DNA from: Candidatus Planktophila lacus
GTDB lineage: Bacteria > Pseudomonadota > Gammaproteobacteria > Steroidobacterales > Steroidobacteraceae
Direction of reading: 5' to 3'
DNA: 64,000 nucleotides
Assembly: GCA_943331345.2 (NCBI GenBank)
Contig: CALQLF020000003.1
Coordinates: forward strand, 1 to 64,000
Position 1 is the stretch's first letter, and every line of letters starts with the position of its first letter. This document shows, piece by piece, positions 55,232 to 64,000 of this stretch. A program made the translations under genes and the position numbers. The notes beneath the pieces were generated by a model that saw only the letters and a program-made list of their open reading frames with translations, ran no database searches and was not told where the DNA came from.

Positions 55232-55909
55232 CTATCGCACTTCGGCCAAGTGCCCCACTTTCACGAAGAACCGGCCGCCCTCAGGCGCCGTGTAGGTGTC
55301 GCTGGTGCCGGGCGGGCGCCGCGACCACAGGCCGGTGGCCACGGAGTACAACTCTTCGCCAGCCGGCGGTACACCTGCCGCGTGGGGCAAGGCGAACTGA
55401 CTGCCCGGCGCCGCTTCCAGCAGCCAACTGGCCTCAATGCCTTCGCCCCCCAACCACAGCCCTCGCAGGCTGCCCTGCAGGGCAGGGAGGGTGCGCCAGG
55501 CCGGGTTGGTGTCACTGGTGTCCACTACGAGCCTGCCAGCGGCAGAAATGCTCGGCGCGGCCACTCGGCTGGCTGTCAGGTGGCGCAATTTCACGAGTAG
55601 CTCGCAGCCCTCGACGCTGCCGGGAGCATGGGTTTCGCCATGCGCGTTGCGCATGAACGTGCCCACCGGGTAGCTGCCGTGTTCGTCGTGGAAGGTGCCC
55701 GACAGCACGAGAATTTCTTCGCCAAACGGGTGGCCATGCGGCGGAAAGACGGAGCCGGCGGCATAGGTGACGCGCGAGGTGCAACGGGCCTGTTCCGCGC
55801 CGTCGCGTTCGATCATCTTGCGGTGAACACCAGCCGCTGGCGAGGGTACCCACGCCAGCTGTGTGCTGTCTACGTCGGCGGGAAGGGCTAGGTCTGCATG
55901 CAATTGCAT
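55232..55909 (-). CDS. ChrR-like bicupin protein
   Basis: A 225-residue cupin related to the C-terminal domain of ChrR anti-sigma factors. The first cupin has [18 protein letters not shown] and [15 protein letters not shown], giving His/Glu metal ligands; a second, weaker cupin half lies in the C-terminal 90 residues ([15 protein letters not shown]). The zinc-binding anti-sigma domain of ChrR is absent and no sigma-factor gene is nearby, so its job is open: enzyme, small-molecule sensor or scaffold. It begins 7 bases after the PilT-like stop, at the end of the kinase operon. Confidence 0.72.
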   Translation of the reverse strand: MQLHADLALPADVDSTQLAWVPSPAAGVHRKMIERDGAEQARCTSRVTYAAGSVFPPHGHPFGEEILVLSGTFHDEHGSYPVGTFMRNAHGETHAPGSVEGCELLVKLRHLTASRVAAPSISAAGRLVVDTSDTNPAWRTLPALQGSLRGLWLGGEGIEASWLLEAAPGSQFALPHAAGVPPAGEELYSVATGLWSRRPPGTSDTYTAPEGGRFFVKVGHLAEVR

Positions 55910-55916
55910 GGATGGC

Positions 55917-56984
55917 CTAGCTCGGTTCGCGGTCGCGATATTGCTCGAACTTCGCCTTGTTGAAGGCCTTGGCGTAGGCGCTCTTGCCGGTGATGCGACG
56001 TGTTTCCATCAGCTGCTGCAAGGCCATATCCATGGTGCGCATACCGTGCTGGGCACCGGACTGCATCACGGTTTCCAATTGGTCGTTCTTGCCCTGCCGG
56101 ATGAGGTTCGCCACGGCGGGCGTGTTCACCATGATCTCCAGCGCAGCCACGCGGCCGGGGGTGCCGGCGGTGGGCACCAACTGTTGCGACACCACGCCAC
56201 GCAGGCTGGTGGACAGCATGGCCCGCACTTGGCCCTGCTTGTCCGCAGGGAAGGCGTTGATGATGCGGTCGACGGTAGGCGCAGCGCCGTTGGTATGCAG
56301 CGTACCCATCACCAGAATGCCGGTCTCTGCGGCGGTGACCGCTATGCTGATCGTTTCCAGATCGCGCATTTCTCCGACGAGGATGACATCCGGGTCTTCG
56401 CGGAGGGCGCCATGAACGGCGGACGCAAAGGAAGGGGCATGGACGCCGACTTCGCGCTGGCTGATGAGACACCCTTTGCGGTGGTGCACGAACTCGATGG
56501 GGTCCTCGATGGTGAGGATGTGCCCCTTCGTACGCGCGTTGATGTCGTCCACCATCGCGGCGAGCGTGGTGCTCTTGCCGCTGCCGGTCTTGCCCGTGAC
56601 GAGGATGAGGCCGTTGGAGGATTTGCACAGCGCCCGCACCGCGTCGGGCATGGCGAGTTCGTCCAGAGTTTTGGTGCGGCTCGGAATGACGCGGAATACG
56701 GCACCGAGGCCCCCCAGATGGCGCAGCACGTTCACGCGAAAGCGCGCCACTTCCGGGATGGAATGCGCGAAGTCCGCACCGTCCTGCTTATCCAGGCGGT
56801 CCTGTGCGCGCTTGGGCATGATCTCCAGCAGCATTTCCTGCACGGCTTGAGGCTGCAGTGGTTCGGTGGCGAGGGGTTGTAGTTCGCCGTATTGGCGCAG
56901 CCTGGGCGGGTCTCCGGCCATGAAGTGCAAATCGGAGCCGTTGCGCTTCAAGACCTCGAGCAGGTACTCGTCGATGCGTGCCAT
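55917..56984 (-). CDS. PilT/PilU-family twitching ATPase (second copy)
   Basis: Hexameric secretion-type ATPase that powers pilus retraction, 355 residues. Seen: NGSDLHFMAGDPPRLRQYG at the N-terminus, Walker A GKTGSGKSTT near 134-143, the Asp box IEDPIEFVHHRK, the Walker B region DPDVILVGEMRD and the His box GTLHTNGA. Compared with the neighbour it has Asn where PilT has Thr in LHTT. The arrangement is close to the PilT group. It begins 10 bases after its paralog; the two share perhaps half of their residues by eye. Confidence 0.87.
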   Translation of the reverse strand: MARIDEYLLEVLKRNGSDLHFMAGDPPRLRQYGELQPLATEPLQPQAVQEMLLEIMPKRAQDRLDKQDGADFAHSIPEVARFRVNVLRHLGGLGAVFRVIPSRTKTLDELAMPDAVRALCKSSNGLILVTGKTGSGKSTTLAAMVDDINARTKGHILTIEDPIEFVHHRKGCLISQREVGVHAPSFASAVHGALREDPDVILVGEMRDLETISIAVTAAETGILVMGTLHTNGAAPTVDRIINAFPADKQGQVRAMLSTSLRGVVSQQLVPTAGTPGRVAALEIMVNTPAVANLIRQGKNDQLETVMQSGAQHGMRTMDMALQQLMETRRITGKSAYAKAFNKAKFEQYRDREPS

Positions 56985-56994
56985 GCGCGTGTCC

Positions 56995-58086
56995 TCAGCC
57001 TGCCGTTTCGAACTTGGGCACCAGCGACGGGTCCGTCACGAAGCGCGCGAAAGACTTCTTGTCGGTAGCGTAGTGGTAGGCGTCATCTGGGTCGATTTCC
57101 TTGGCCTGCAAGGCTGCATTCAAGGCCTGGTCTAGAGTCTGCATACCAAGGTCGCGCCCGGTCTGCAACTGTGCCGGCAACTGGAAGGTCTGGTCCGTCT
57201 GTATGAGCTTGGCGATGGCGCGCGTCATGACGAGCGTCTCCACGACGGCGCGCCGACCCTTGCCGTCCGGCTTCTTCACCAGCACTTGGGTGATGACAGC
57301 GATGAGACTCTGGCCGAGGAAGCTCTTGGTCTGCTCGCGCTCCTCGATGGGCAGGGCGTCGAGGATACGGTCGACCGTCTTGGTGGCACTGGTGGTGTGC
57401 AGCGTACCGAACACCAAGTGCCCGGTCTCGGCAGCGGTCATCGCCATGCGGATGGTCTCGGCATCGCGCATTTCACCGACGAGGATGACGTCCGGATCTT
57501 CGCGCATCGCGGCACGAACGCCATCGGCGAAAGTGGGTACGTGGGTATGGAGTTCGCGCTGCACTACTTGGGATTGCTGGCTGCGGTGGACGAACTCGAT
57601 GGGGTCTTCAAGGGAAATGATGTTCACCCGGCGCGTACGGTTCAGGTGATCGATCATCGCGGCGAGGGTGGTGCTCTTGCCCGTACCCGTGGCGCCAGTG
57701 ACGAGAATCATGCCTTGGTGATTGTCCAGCAGGCTGGTGACTATCGGTGGCAGACCAAGGTCTGCGAGTAATGGTGTCGTGTCTGGGATGGCGCGGAACA
57801 CCGCGCCGACGCCAGTGTCCTTGCGAAACACGTTGGCACGAAAGCGGGTGCCGTCTTCAGCGACATAGGAGAAGTCGAGGTCGAGGCCTTGGCGGAACTG
57901 CGTCACCAGGTTTGGTGTGAGAATTTCCGCGATATAGCCTTCGAGTTCCGAAGGGCCCAAGTCGCGAAAACGCACCGGTAACAGGTCGCCGGAGAGGCGC
58001 AACATCGGGGGCACGCCCACGGCCAAGTGGATGTCCGAGGCGCCTTGCGCCCGTCCGAGCTTCAGGAAGGCGTCGATGCGGGGCAT
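56995..58086 (-). CDS. PilT/PilU-family twitching ATPase (first copy)
   Basis: Secretion ATPase of the PilT group, 363 residues. It has QGASDIHLAVGVPPMLRLSG near 14-33, Walker A GATGTGKSTT near 132-141, the Asp box SLEDPIEFVHRSQQ, DPDVILVGEMRD and GTLHTTSATKTVDR (His box). All catalytic elements are present. It follows the HEAT-kinase by only 3 bases and precedes the second copy by 10. No pilus assembly genes surround it, and a normal pilT-pilU pair probably lies elsewhere, so these two may serve a dedicated machine. Confidence 0.87.
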   Translation of the reverse strand: MPRIDAFLKLGRAQGASDIHLAVGVPPMLRLSGDLLPVRFRDLGPSELEGYIAEILTPNLVTQFRQGLDLDFSYVAEDGTRFRANVFRKDTGVGAVFRAIPDTTPLLADLGLPPIVTSLLDNHQGMILVTGATGTGKSTTLAAMIDHLNRTRRVNIISLEDPIEFVHRSQQSQVVQRELHTHVPTFADGVRAAMREDPDVILVGEMRDAETIRMAMTAAETGHLVFGTLHTTSATKTVDRILDALPIEEREQTKSFLGQSLIAVITQVLVKKPDGKGRRAVVETLVMTRAIAKLIQTDQTFQLPAQLQTGRDLGMQTLDQALNAALQAKEIDPDDAYHYATDKKSFARFVTDPSLVPKFETAG

Positions 58087-58089
58087 GGG

Positions 58090-60609
58090 TCAGGTTCCCG
58101 GCAGAAAAGCGGTGAGAGCCAGTCGCAACTCGTCCATGGTCTGGAAGCGGCGGGTCTTGTCCACGGCCATGGCCTGCATGACCAGGTCTGAGAGGCCGGC
58201 GGGCAGGTCCCGGTTGATTTCACTGGGTGGCGCTGCTTTGCCCTGCACATGTTGGTACATGACGGACATGTGGTCGCCGCGGCTATACGGCGGAATGCCG
58301 GTAAGCATCTCGTAAAGGATGACGCCGAGCGAGTAGACGTCGGAGCGCGGGTCGACCTTCTTGCCGAGGATTTGTTCCGGCGCCATGTATTTCGGCGAGC
58401 CAATGACATAGCCGGTTTTGGTGAGCGCGGTGTCTGTGTCGCGCTGCGCGGCAGCAACGCCGAAGTCCACAATCTTCAGCAGGTCTTCGTCATTGATGAG
58501 GACGTTAGCGGGCTTGAGGTCGCGATGGATGATGCCCACTTGGTGGGCCACGGCCATGCCGCTGGCAATGTCGATGCCGAACTGCAAGGCGCGGTGCAGC
58601 GCCAGTGGTTTGTCCTCGCGCAGTTCCATGGACAAAGTGTGGCTTGGAAAGTACTCCATCGAGATGGCATACAACCCTTGCAAGGCGATGAAGTCATAGA
58701 TGCGAATGACGTTGCGGTGCGTGATCTTGCGGGAGTAGCGCAGTTCATGGACGAAGCGTTTGAGCACCTCCTCGTCCTGCGCCACGTTGGCGTTCAGGAA
58801 CTTCAGGATGAGCCGTTCGTCGACTACCGTGTCTTCCATCAGCAGTACGGTGCCGAAGGCGCCCTTGCCGATTTTTTCGAGGTACTTGTAGCGCCCCTCG
58901 ATGATATCGCCCGGCTTGAGTTCGCCAATGTCGAGACGAGGAACGCCGGCGGCAATGGGGGGGTTCTGGTTGATGGTGCTGCCGGAGCCCCCCTGGGTAC
59001 CGCCCAAGGTTCCAGCGAGATTTCCTACGGCCGTGGTGGACAAGCGCCCGACACCGGTGCCGGCCAGCGACGGGCTCTGACTGCCGGGCAGATGGACTTG
59101 GCCGGTGGTTTCATCCAGCAGCGTGTGCGCCGGCTCTTGCAGCAAACGCGCGTGCTGCGCTGCCATCACCATGCTGGGGGAGAAGCGTGCTTCGATGGCT
59201 TCGATGGCGCTGAGTGCGGCGTTGTGCAGGGCTACGTCGCTGGTTTCCACGGCCAGTTGGCGGATGGCTTGGCGAACCGACTCGGCGTTACTATCGTCGA
59301 CGAGTCGCGCTGCCGCGGTGACGGCCTCCGCGCGCACCGACGGTTCCGGGTGCAGGAACTGGTCGACGACGGCCTGCAAGGCCTGCGGATCACCGAGCTT
59401 TCCCAGGGCGCGCAGGGCAGTGGGAATGCTGCGCGGCTCACCGCGGAGCATTTCCAGCATGCGCGGCACGGCCTTGCGATTGCCAATTTCGGCGAGGGCG
59501 TCCACGGCACGTTCGCTCACCCACCAGTCGGTGTCGTGCGTCGCCTCGATGAGGCTGTCGACTGCGCGGGTATCCTTGGTCTGGTTCAAGATTTCGATGG
59601 CGGCACGACGCACATCGCCGTCCCGATCGCGTACCAATTGGAGAACAGCCTGCAGTACGCGTGGCCCGCCGATTTTAGCGAGTGCGTCAGCAGCGCGCGA
59701 GCGTACCCACCAGTCGGCGTCCTTGATGGCATCGAGCAGAAACTTCACGGAAGCGGCGTCACCGACTTCGTTCAGCACCTCGACTGCCGCACGTCGAGCA
59801 TATTCGTTTTCGTCTTTCAGTACTTCCACGAGGTGAGGGACCACTGCGGCATCGCCGGCGCGGATGAGTACTTCCACGGCGCGGTTCTGCACCTCCATGT
59901 CCGAGTCACGCAGCAGGCGGGCGATGATTGCCACATCGACCGGGCCGCTCATTTGCGCGATGGCGTTGAGGGCTGCGCCACGGATGAGTCGGTTCGTGTC
60001 CCGGAGTTGCGTTTGCAGTGCGGTGCGTACGAGTGGATCGTCGAAGCGCGAGACCAACTGGATGATGTTGAGGCGTGCTACCGGGTCTTTGCCGTCGATG
60101 CGTGCCAGCAAATCCGGCAGCGCGGAGGCGTCCATGATCTCGCCGATGATGCGAAACAGGGCGCTGCGGTTTGTTCCTTCCTGATGATAGGCCGCCTGCA
60201 GCAAGTCGCGGACGGTCAGGCGCACGCGATGGGCATTGATGATTTCCATCACCTGCGTGCGGGGCAGTTCAGGCGACTGCAGCAGGCCGAGGATATTGGC
60301 CGGCGGAACGTTTTTGGCGCCGGCGAGCGCCCAACCCACCCCGGCCACTACGCGCGGGTTGGGGTCGCATAGGCCTTTAACGAATTCGGGGAAGTTGCGG
60401 GCGTCTGCCAACTGGGCGAGCACGTCCACGAACGCGAGGGTGGCCTTCTTTTCGCTCCGGCCGAGCTCGGCAATGACCAAGGGCACAACCGAGGGCCCCA
60501 GAGCGGTCAGTTTCGTCAGCGCAACACGAACTTCCGGACGCCCCGGATCGCTCGCTTCGCGGACGGTTGTCAGCAACCGGTCCGCACGCATGGAAGTGAA
60601 TAGCCCCAT
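58090..60609 (-). CDS. HEAT-repeat Ser/Thr protein kinase
   Basis: A Hanks-type kinase joined to an N-terminal scaffold, 839 residues from ATG 60609 (TTG 60642 and ATG 60591 are alternatives). Residues about 10-480 form HEAT/PBS repeats, with near-copies such as DADWWVRSRAADALAKIG and DTDWWVSERAVDALAEIG. A Gly/Ser-rich linker follows. The kinase domain fills 565-839: GKGAFGTV loop, LILKFLN Lys, HRDLKPAN catalytic loop, DFGVA and KYMAPEQ. All needed residues are present; there is no membrane helix or C-terminal sensor. It heads an operon with two PilT-like ATPases and a cupin (gaps 3, 10 and 7 bases), which are its likely targets or partners. Confidence 0.88.
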   Translation of the reverse strand: MGLFTSMRADRLLTTVREASDPGRPEVRVALTKLTALGPSVVPLVIAELGRSEKKATLAFVDVLAQLADARNFPEFVKGLCDPNPRVVAGVGWALAGAKNVPPANILGLLQSPELPRTQVMEIINAHRVRLTVRDLLQAAYHQEGTNRSALFRIIGEIMDASALPDLLARIDGKDPVARLNIIQLVSRFDDPLVRTALQTQLRDTNRLIRGAALNAIAQMSGPVDVAIIARLLRDSDMEVQNRAVEVLIRAGDAAVVPHLVEVLKDENEYARRAAVEVLNEVGDAASVKFLLDAIKDADWWVRSRAADALAKIGGPRVLQAVLQLVRDRDGDVRRAAIEILNQTKDTRAVDSLIEATHDTDWWVSERAVDALAEIGNRKAVPRMLEMLRGEPRSIPTALRALGKLGDPQALQAVVDQFLHPEPSVRAEAVTAAARLVDDSNAESVRQAIRQLAVETSDVALHNAALSAIEAIEARFSPSMVMAAQHARLLQEPAHTLLDETTGQVHLPGSQSPSLAGTGVGRLSTTAVGNLAGTLGGTQGGSGSTINQNPPIAAGVPRLDIGELKPGDIIEGRYKYLEKIGKGAFGTVLLMEDTVVDERLILKFLNANVAQDEEVLKRFVHELRYSRKITHRNVIRIYDFIALQGLYAISMEYFPSHTLSMELREDKPLALHRALQFGIDIASGMAVAHQVGIIHRDLKPANVLINDEDLLKIVDFGVAAAQRDTDTALTKTGYVIGSPKYMAPEQILGKKVDPRSDVYSLGVILYEMLTGIPPYSRGDHMSVMYQHVQGKAAPPSEINRDLPAGLSDLVMQAMAVDKTRRFQTMDELRLALTAFLPGT

Positions 60610-60797
60610 CCGCAGGATTATGCCACAGCGGGTTGCCGCCAACCCTCGCCAAATCAGTGGGTTGGGTCGCAGAATCCGGTATCATGCTGCGCTGTTGGAA
60701 AGGGTGTCGGCAGGGACTGCCCTAGTGCCCTTTCCAGCGTTGTTCGCCGGGTTTTCCGGCGGTTTTTCCTTGTCGCGCCACGAGCACCACCTGCACC

Positions 60798-61910
60798 ATG
60801 CCTGCTGCCAATTCTCCGGAAGCCATCGCCGCCTTGGGCGTCGAACTCAGCGACCGTGCCGCTGCCTGCCTTGATCCGGTGGTAGGGGTCCCGTTGGGTG
60901 CGTTGGGCGCCGTACGCGTAGCGCCAGCGGGAGCGGGTTGGCGGGTGGCGGTGCAGTTGCCGTTCCCGGTGGGCGGTCCGGCCGGCGGACATGCCGCCGC
61001 TCTGTTGCCGGTATTGGCGGCGGCGCTCGGGGTTGAACCCGCGGCGCTCACGCTCGAACTGTCTGCCCATATCCCCACCGGCGCCGTGCAGGGCCAACTG
61101 ACACCGCTACCGGGCATCCGCAATGTCATCGCCGTAGCTTCGGGCAAAGGCGGGGTCGGCAAGAGCACCGTCGCCGTCAATCTCGCGCTCGCGCTGTCCG
61201 CTCAGGGCGCTCGGGTCGGTCTGCTCGATGCCGACATTTACGGGCCGAGCGTGCCGTTGCTGCTGGGTTTGCAAGGCGAAAGGCCGCTGTCCCGTGACGG
61301 CAAGTCCTTCGACCCTTTGCGGGCGCATGGCATCGAAGCCATCTCCATCGGCTTCCTCATCGACGCCGAACAGCCCATGGTGTGGCGTGGTCCCATGGTG
61401 ACGCAGGCACTCACGCAGTTGCTGAGCGACACCCGCTGGGCCGAACTCGACTACCTGCTGGTGGACATGCCGCCGGGTACGGGTGACATCCAGTTGACGC
61501 TGGCGCAGCGGGTGCCCGTCAGTGGCGCCATCATCGTCACCACGCCGCAAGACATTGCCCTGCTCGACGCCCGCAAGGGGCTGAAGATGTTCGAGAAGGT
61601 GCAGGTCCCCGTGCTCGGCATCGTGGAGAACATGGCGGTACATACCTGCAGCCAGTGCGGCCACACCGAAGCCGTGTTTGGCGAAGGTGGCGGTGAACGC
61701 ATGGCCGCCGACTACCACGTACCTTTACTCGGGCGCCTGCCCCTGCATCGGCGTATTCGCGAGGATGCGGACGCGGGTTGCCCGACGGTCGCAGCGGATC
61801 CGGAAGGGCCGGTGGCCTTGCTTTACCATGCGGCGGCGCGGCGCGCAGTCGCGGAACTGGCCCTGCGGACAGCCCCGGCGGGCCCCGTCATCACGGCAGA
61901 CGACACCTGA
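60798..61910 (+). CDS. apbC: Iron-sulfur cluster carrier ATPase ApbC/Mrp
   Basis: P-loop ATPase of the Mrp/NBP35 family that carries [4Fe-4S] clusters to apo-proteins. The 370-residue protein has a degenerate N-terminal MIP18-like domain, a deviant Walker [15 protein letters not shown] near 115-127, [22 protein letters not shown] and the cluster-binding CSQC near 280. Length equals E. coli Mrp (369). It is divergent from the HEAT-kinase and 52 bp upstream of dcd. Confidence 0.95.
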   Translation: MPAANSPEAIAALGVELSDRAAACLDPVVGVPLGALGAVRVAPAGAGWRVAVQLPFPVGGPAGGHAAALLPVLAAALGVEPAALTLELSAHIPTGAVQGQLTPLPGIRNVIAVASGKGGVGKSTVAVNLALALSAQGARVGLLDADIYGPSVPLLLGLQGERPLSRDGKSFDPLRAHGIEAISIGFLIDAEQPMVWRGPMVTQALTQLLSDTRWAELDYLLVDMPPGTGDIQLTLAQRVPVSGAIIVTTPQDIALLDARKGLKMFEKVQVPVLGIVENMAVHTCSQCGHTEAVFGEGGGERMAADYHVPLLGRLPLHRRIREDADAGCPTVAADPEGPVALLYHAAARRAVAELALRTAPAGPVITADDT

Positions 61911-61962
61911 AACAGCAGCGCTGCGCCGGCAAGGGGCTGGCGGCGGCACGAGGGAGCGAGCG

Positions 61963-62529
61963 ATGAGCATCAAGGCAGACCACTGGATTCGGCGCATGGC
62001 CGAACAGCAAGGCATGATCGAACCCTTCGAGCCTGGGCAGGTGCGCAGTGTCGACGGTCAGAAGATCGTGTCTTACGGCACTTCCAGCTATGGCTACGAC
62101 GTCCGTTGCTCGCGCGAGTTCAAGATCTTCACGAATATCAACAGCACCATCGTCGACCCGAAGTCCTTCGATCCGCAGAGCTTCGTCGATGTAGAAGCGG
62201 ATGTCTGCATTATTCCGCCCAACAGTTTTGCGCTGGCGCGCACCGTGGAGTATTTCCGTATCCCGCGCAGCGTGCTAACGGTGTGCCTCGGCAAGAGCAC
62301 TTATGCGCGCTGCGGCATCATCGTGAATGTCACGCCGCTGGAGCCGGAGTGGGAGGGCCACGTGACGCTGGAGTTCTCGAACACCACGCCGTTGCCGGCA
62401 AAGATCTACGCGAACGAAGGCGTAGCGCAGATGTTGTTCTTTGAGAGCGACGAAATCTGTGGCACGAGTTATGCGGACCGCGGTGGCAAGTATCAGGGCC
62501 AGGTTGGCGTTACGTTGCCGAAGACCTGA
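61963..62529 (+). CDS. dcd: dCTP deaminase
   Basis: Deaminates dCTP to dUTP for dTMP synthesis. ATG 61963, preceded by GAGGGAG, gives 188 residues starting [19 protein letters not shown], as in the family. Features: [33 protein letters not shown] with the substrate-binding Arg, and the catalytic Glu in [18 protein letters not shown]. Length and residues are normal. It is in the conserved apbC-dcd pair. Confidence 0.97.
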   Translation: MSIKADHWIRRMAEQQGMIEPFEPGQVRSVDGQKIVSYGTSSYGYDVRCSREFKIFTNINSTIVDPKSFDPQSFVDVEADVCIIPPNSFALARTVEYFRIPRSVLTVCLGKSTYARCGIIVNVTPLEPEWEGHVTLEFSNTTPLPAKIYANEGVAQMLFFESDEICGTSYADRGGKYQGQVGVTLPKT

Positions 62530-62553
62530 ACCGCCGGCGGTGTCTGGCAACGG

Positions 62554-63414
62554 CTAAGGCAGCAGTTGCCAAGACAGAACGCTGAACGACATGAGCGGCT
62601 TGCTGCCGGCTACTTGTTCGGCTTTCACCGCTACATAGCCGAAGGCCGGCGCATACCACGTGCGCGTTACGCGGTTTGAACCCGGGCGACGAGAACTCCA
62701 CACCAGCGTGTCCACCGGGCCGAGCGCCGTCTGCAAGCGTTCGCGCCCTTCGAAGGCGTAGTCATAGTCCTTCGCTGTCGCCTTTTCCACCATCACCAGT
62801 CGTTGCGGTGCGCGGCCCTGCTGCAACAACCACCGAACCTGCAGCCCTACGGTCAAGGCATCTTGCATGCCCGGCGCCAGCGGTAAATCAACGGTCTGGT
62901 TCTCTGCCACGCCATTTATCCGGTTGCGGCTCCAATCGAACGTTAGTCGGATATCGCGCGCGGTGGACTTGCCGCCGTCCTCCAGACTGTATTCCTGCGG
63001 GCGTAGGCCATCGTTGGCCACCGTGAAGGTAGTGCGTTGGGTGATGATGCCGGGCAAAAACAGCGCGGCCAGGCCTTGGGGCGTAGAGCGATTGGTGAAG
63101 CGATACCGGGCTTCGCCATCGCCCGGAAGTGCCTCGAGACGAATTTCACTGATGCCTGCATCGATGCCGCGATAGCGCACGGCATAGCGAGCCGTGTGGG
63201 GTGTGAAGGCTTTGCCGTTGGCGGTGGGCGCGTTGATGGTTGCCACCGTGGCTGTCGTCGTGGTCGCCGCGGTGGGTGGTGGCTGCGCCGCCGCGGGGCG
63301 CGTCTGCATACTGAGCGTCAATACGCCGAGCGCTGTTAGCAGTAAGGGCAGCAGCCCTCGGTAGTGCTGCGCATGTCGACTAGCGTTAGGCAAGCATGTA
63401 ACGGGCAAGGTCAT
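62554..63414 (-). CDS. DUF3108 periplasmic protein
   Basis: A 286-residue exported protein of the DUF3108 family. The start is ATG 63414, not ATG 63420: GGGAGG abuts the first ATG and so is correctly spaced (6 bases) only for the second. The signal peptide has hydrophobic LLPLLLTALGVLTLS with cleavage after TRPAAAQ. The mature part begins with a low-complexity TTTTATVATINAPT segment and contains ARYAVRYRGIDAGISEIRLE and FGYVAVKAEQ, family features of a beta-rich outer-membrane-related protein. Function is unknown; it is paired with purN in several proteobacteria. Confidence 0.78.
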   Translation of the reverse strand: MTLPVTCLPNASRHAQHYRGLLPLLLTALGVLTLSMQTRPAAAQPPPTAATTTTATVATINAPTANGKAFTPHTARYAVRYRGIDAGISEIRLEALPGDGEARYRFTNRSTPQGLAALFLPGIITQRTTFTVANDGLRPQEYSLEDGGKSTARDIRLTFDWSRNRINGVAENQTVDLPLAPGMQDALTVGLQVRWLLQQGRAPQRLVMVEKATAKDYDYAFEGRERLQTALGPVDTLVWSSRRPGSNRVTRTWYAPAFGYVAVKAEQVAGSKPLMSFSVLSWQLLP

Positions 63415-63420
63415 GGACAT

Positions 63421-63426
63421 CCTCCC
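63421..63426 (-). promoter_or_regulatory. Ribosome-binding site that fixes the DUF3108 start
   Basis: GGGAGG on the minus strand touches ATG 63420 directly, which is too close for initiation, and stands 6 bases from ATG 63414. The second ATG is therefore the start. Confidence 0.7.
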
Positions 63427-63451
63427 GGTAGCCTGCGTTCCGGCACCTGTT

Positions 63452-64000
63452 TCAGGGTGCCGCGACCGCGAGGGGTTCTTGCAATGGGGCGCCATCGAAA
63501 CTCGGGTGGCCTGCTTGCCAAGCCAACCGTCCTTGCGCCGCCCAACGCGCCACGGTGGGGTAGAGCTTGCGCTCTGCTGCCTGAACGCGCGCTGAAAGGC
63601 TGTCGAAGTTGTCTCCGACGACCACAGGAACCCGCACTTGGGCAATGCGTGGGCCACCGTCGAGTTCGGCGGTGACGAAATGCACCGTGCTACCGTGTTC
63701 AGTGCAGCCATCGGCCAATGCACGTTCGTAAGTGTGCAGGCCCGGGTAGAGCGGTAGCAGTGAAGGGTGGATGTTCAGCAGACGCCCGGCGAAGCGTTCG
63801 CAAAAGCCCGGGGTGAGGATGCGCATGTATCCGGCCAACAAGATCCAATCCGGCGCGCTTGCCGCCACAAGATCGCCGAAGGCGCCGTCGAAGGCTTCGC
63901 GGGACGCGAAATCGCGAGGTGACAAAGCCTGTGCGGCCAGTGCGCGCTCGCGCGCAATCTCGAGGCCGTAGGCATCCACCTTGTCGGAGAACACTCCGCA
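63452..64000 (-). CDS. purN: Phosphoribosylglycinamide formyltransferase 1 (5' end outside window)
   Basis: Transfers a formyl group from 10-formyl-tetrahydrofolate to GAR in purine synthesis. About 182 codons are visible; the frame stays open to the window edge, so about the first 25-30 residues, with the glycine-rich GAR-binding loop, are missing. Catalytic elements are visible: GYMRILTPGF, NIHPSLLPLYPGLHTYERAL with the conserved Asn and His, and ELDGGP and VVVGDN with the catalytic Asp in the latter. The strand and spacing (37 bp) suggest co-transcription with the DUF3108 gene downstream. Confidence 0.95.
   Translation of the reverse strand, partial: CGVFSDKVDAYGLEIARERALAAQALSPRDFASREAFDGAFGDLVAASAPDWILLAGYMRILTPGFCERFAGRLLNIHPSLLPLYPGLHTYERALADGCTEHGSTVHFVTAELDGGPRIAQVRVPVVVGDNFDSLSARVQAAERKLYPTVARWAAQGRLAWQAGHPSFDGAPLQEPLAVAAP

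Noticed and set aside
55232-55909. The cupin as a ChrR anti-sigma factor
   Set aside because: The zinc-binding anti-sigma domain is absent and no ECF sigma gene is adjacent; only the cupin part is similar.
58249-60372. A 707-codon open frame antisense to the HEAT-kinase
   Set aside because: Same cause. The kinase strand has a complete catalytic domain and repeats; the antisense product shows no family features.

Overview
This is a GC-rich chromosomal window from a gammaproteobacterium. It is packed with housekeeping genes, and I see no phage, plasmid, CRISPR array or insertion sequence. The gene order rplU-rpmA-obgE, rpsT, murJ-ribF-ileS-lspA-ispH, then a minor pilin operon, matches the locus known from Pseudomonas. 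The grxD/rnt/pyrC group, a dihydrolipoamide dehydrogenase carrying its own lipoyl domain, a lone RnfB-type ferredoxin beside nth, and REP palindromes of the Pseudomonas/Xanthomonas type suggest a Pseudomonas-, Xanthomonas- or Nevskia-like lineage. I cannot name the genus. Genes cover nearly everything and no gap exceeds 300 bases.

Layout. 1-8583: recC (cut by the window edge), recB and recD, the RecBCD recombination nuclease-helicase, as one overlapping operon. 8688-12007: a secreted M20 amidohydrolase, a RIO-type kinase, tRNA-Pro and a polyprenyl diphosphate synthase. 12160-14284: rplU, rpmA, obgE and, convergent, rpsT with a TTG start. 14497-21459: murJ, ribF, ileS, lspA, ispH (envelope and cofactor genes). 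21512-24118: minor pilins in which a FimT/FimU-like and a PilV-like pilin are fused and pilY1 is absent. 24260-27615: an Irr-like Fur regulator, tRNA-Thr, class I fumarase and a lipid A-type acyltransferase. 27781-31178: a cytochrome P450 coupled to an acyl-AMP ligase with its own carrier domain. 31310-34081: a three-gene glycosyl transfer cassette (GT2, LAB_N membrane protein, ArnT-like). 34170-36929: a GAF-PAS-PAS-GGDEF-EAL c-di-GMP enzyme preceded by a ribosome-ready ATG that hits an amber codon four codons later. 37050-41804: a PuuD-like membrane protein, a DUF1289 protein, grxD, rnt, pyrC and an M17 aminopeptidase. 41953-47742: the pyruvate dehydrogenase complex aceE-aceF-lpdA. 47873-51333: a DEAD-box helicase with a long FEGGGRP tail and a CPA2 antiporter. 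51400-55202: a DUF1841 protein, nth, an rnfB-like gene and metG. 55232-60609: a compact operon of a HEAT-repeat Ser/Thr kinase, two PilT-family ATPases and a ChrR-like cupin. 60798-64000: apbC, dcd, a DUF3108 protein and purN (cut by the window edge).

The most notable signals are these. (1) REP palindromes lie inside three essential genes and are translated in three different frames: one in ileS, two as a 57-bp tandem in aceF, three as a 36-bp tandem in lpdA. A further intergenic REP array sits at 27643-27778. (2) Two pseudopilins are fused in one reading frame. (3) A Ser/Thr kinase is in one operon with two PilT-like motors, suggesting phospho-control of a pilus-like machine. (4) The P450/acyl-AMP ligase-carrier pair looks like a small lipid-tailoring system. 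(5) There is a possible nonsense mutation or reinitiation arrangement at the head of the c-di-GMP enzyme. All assignments come from reading motifs by eye; no database search was run.
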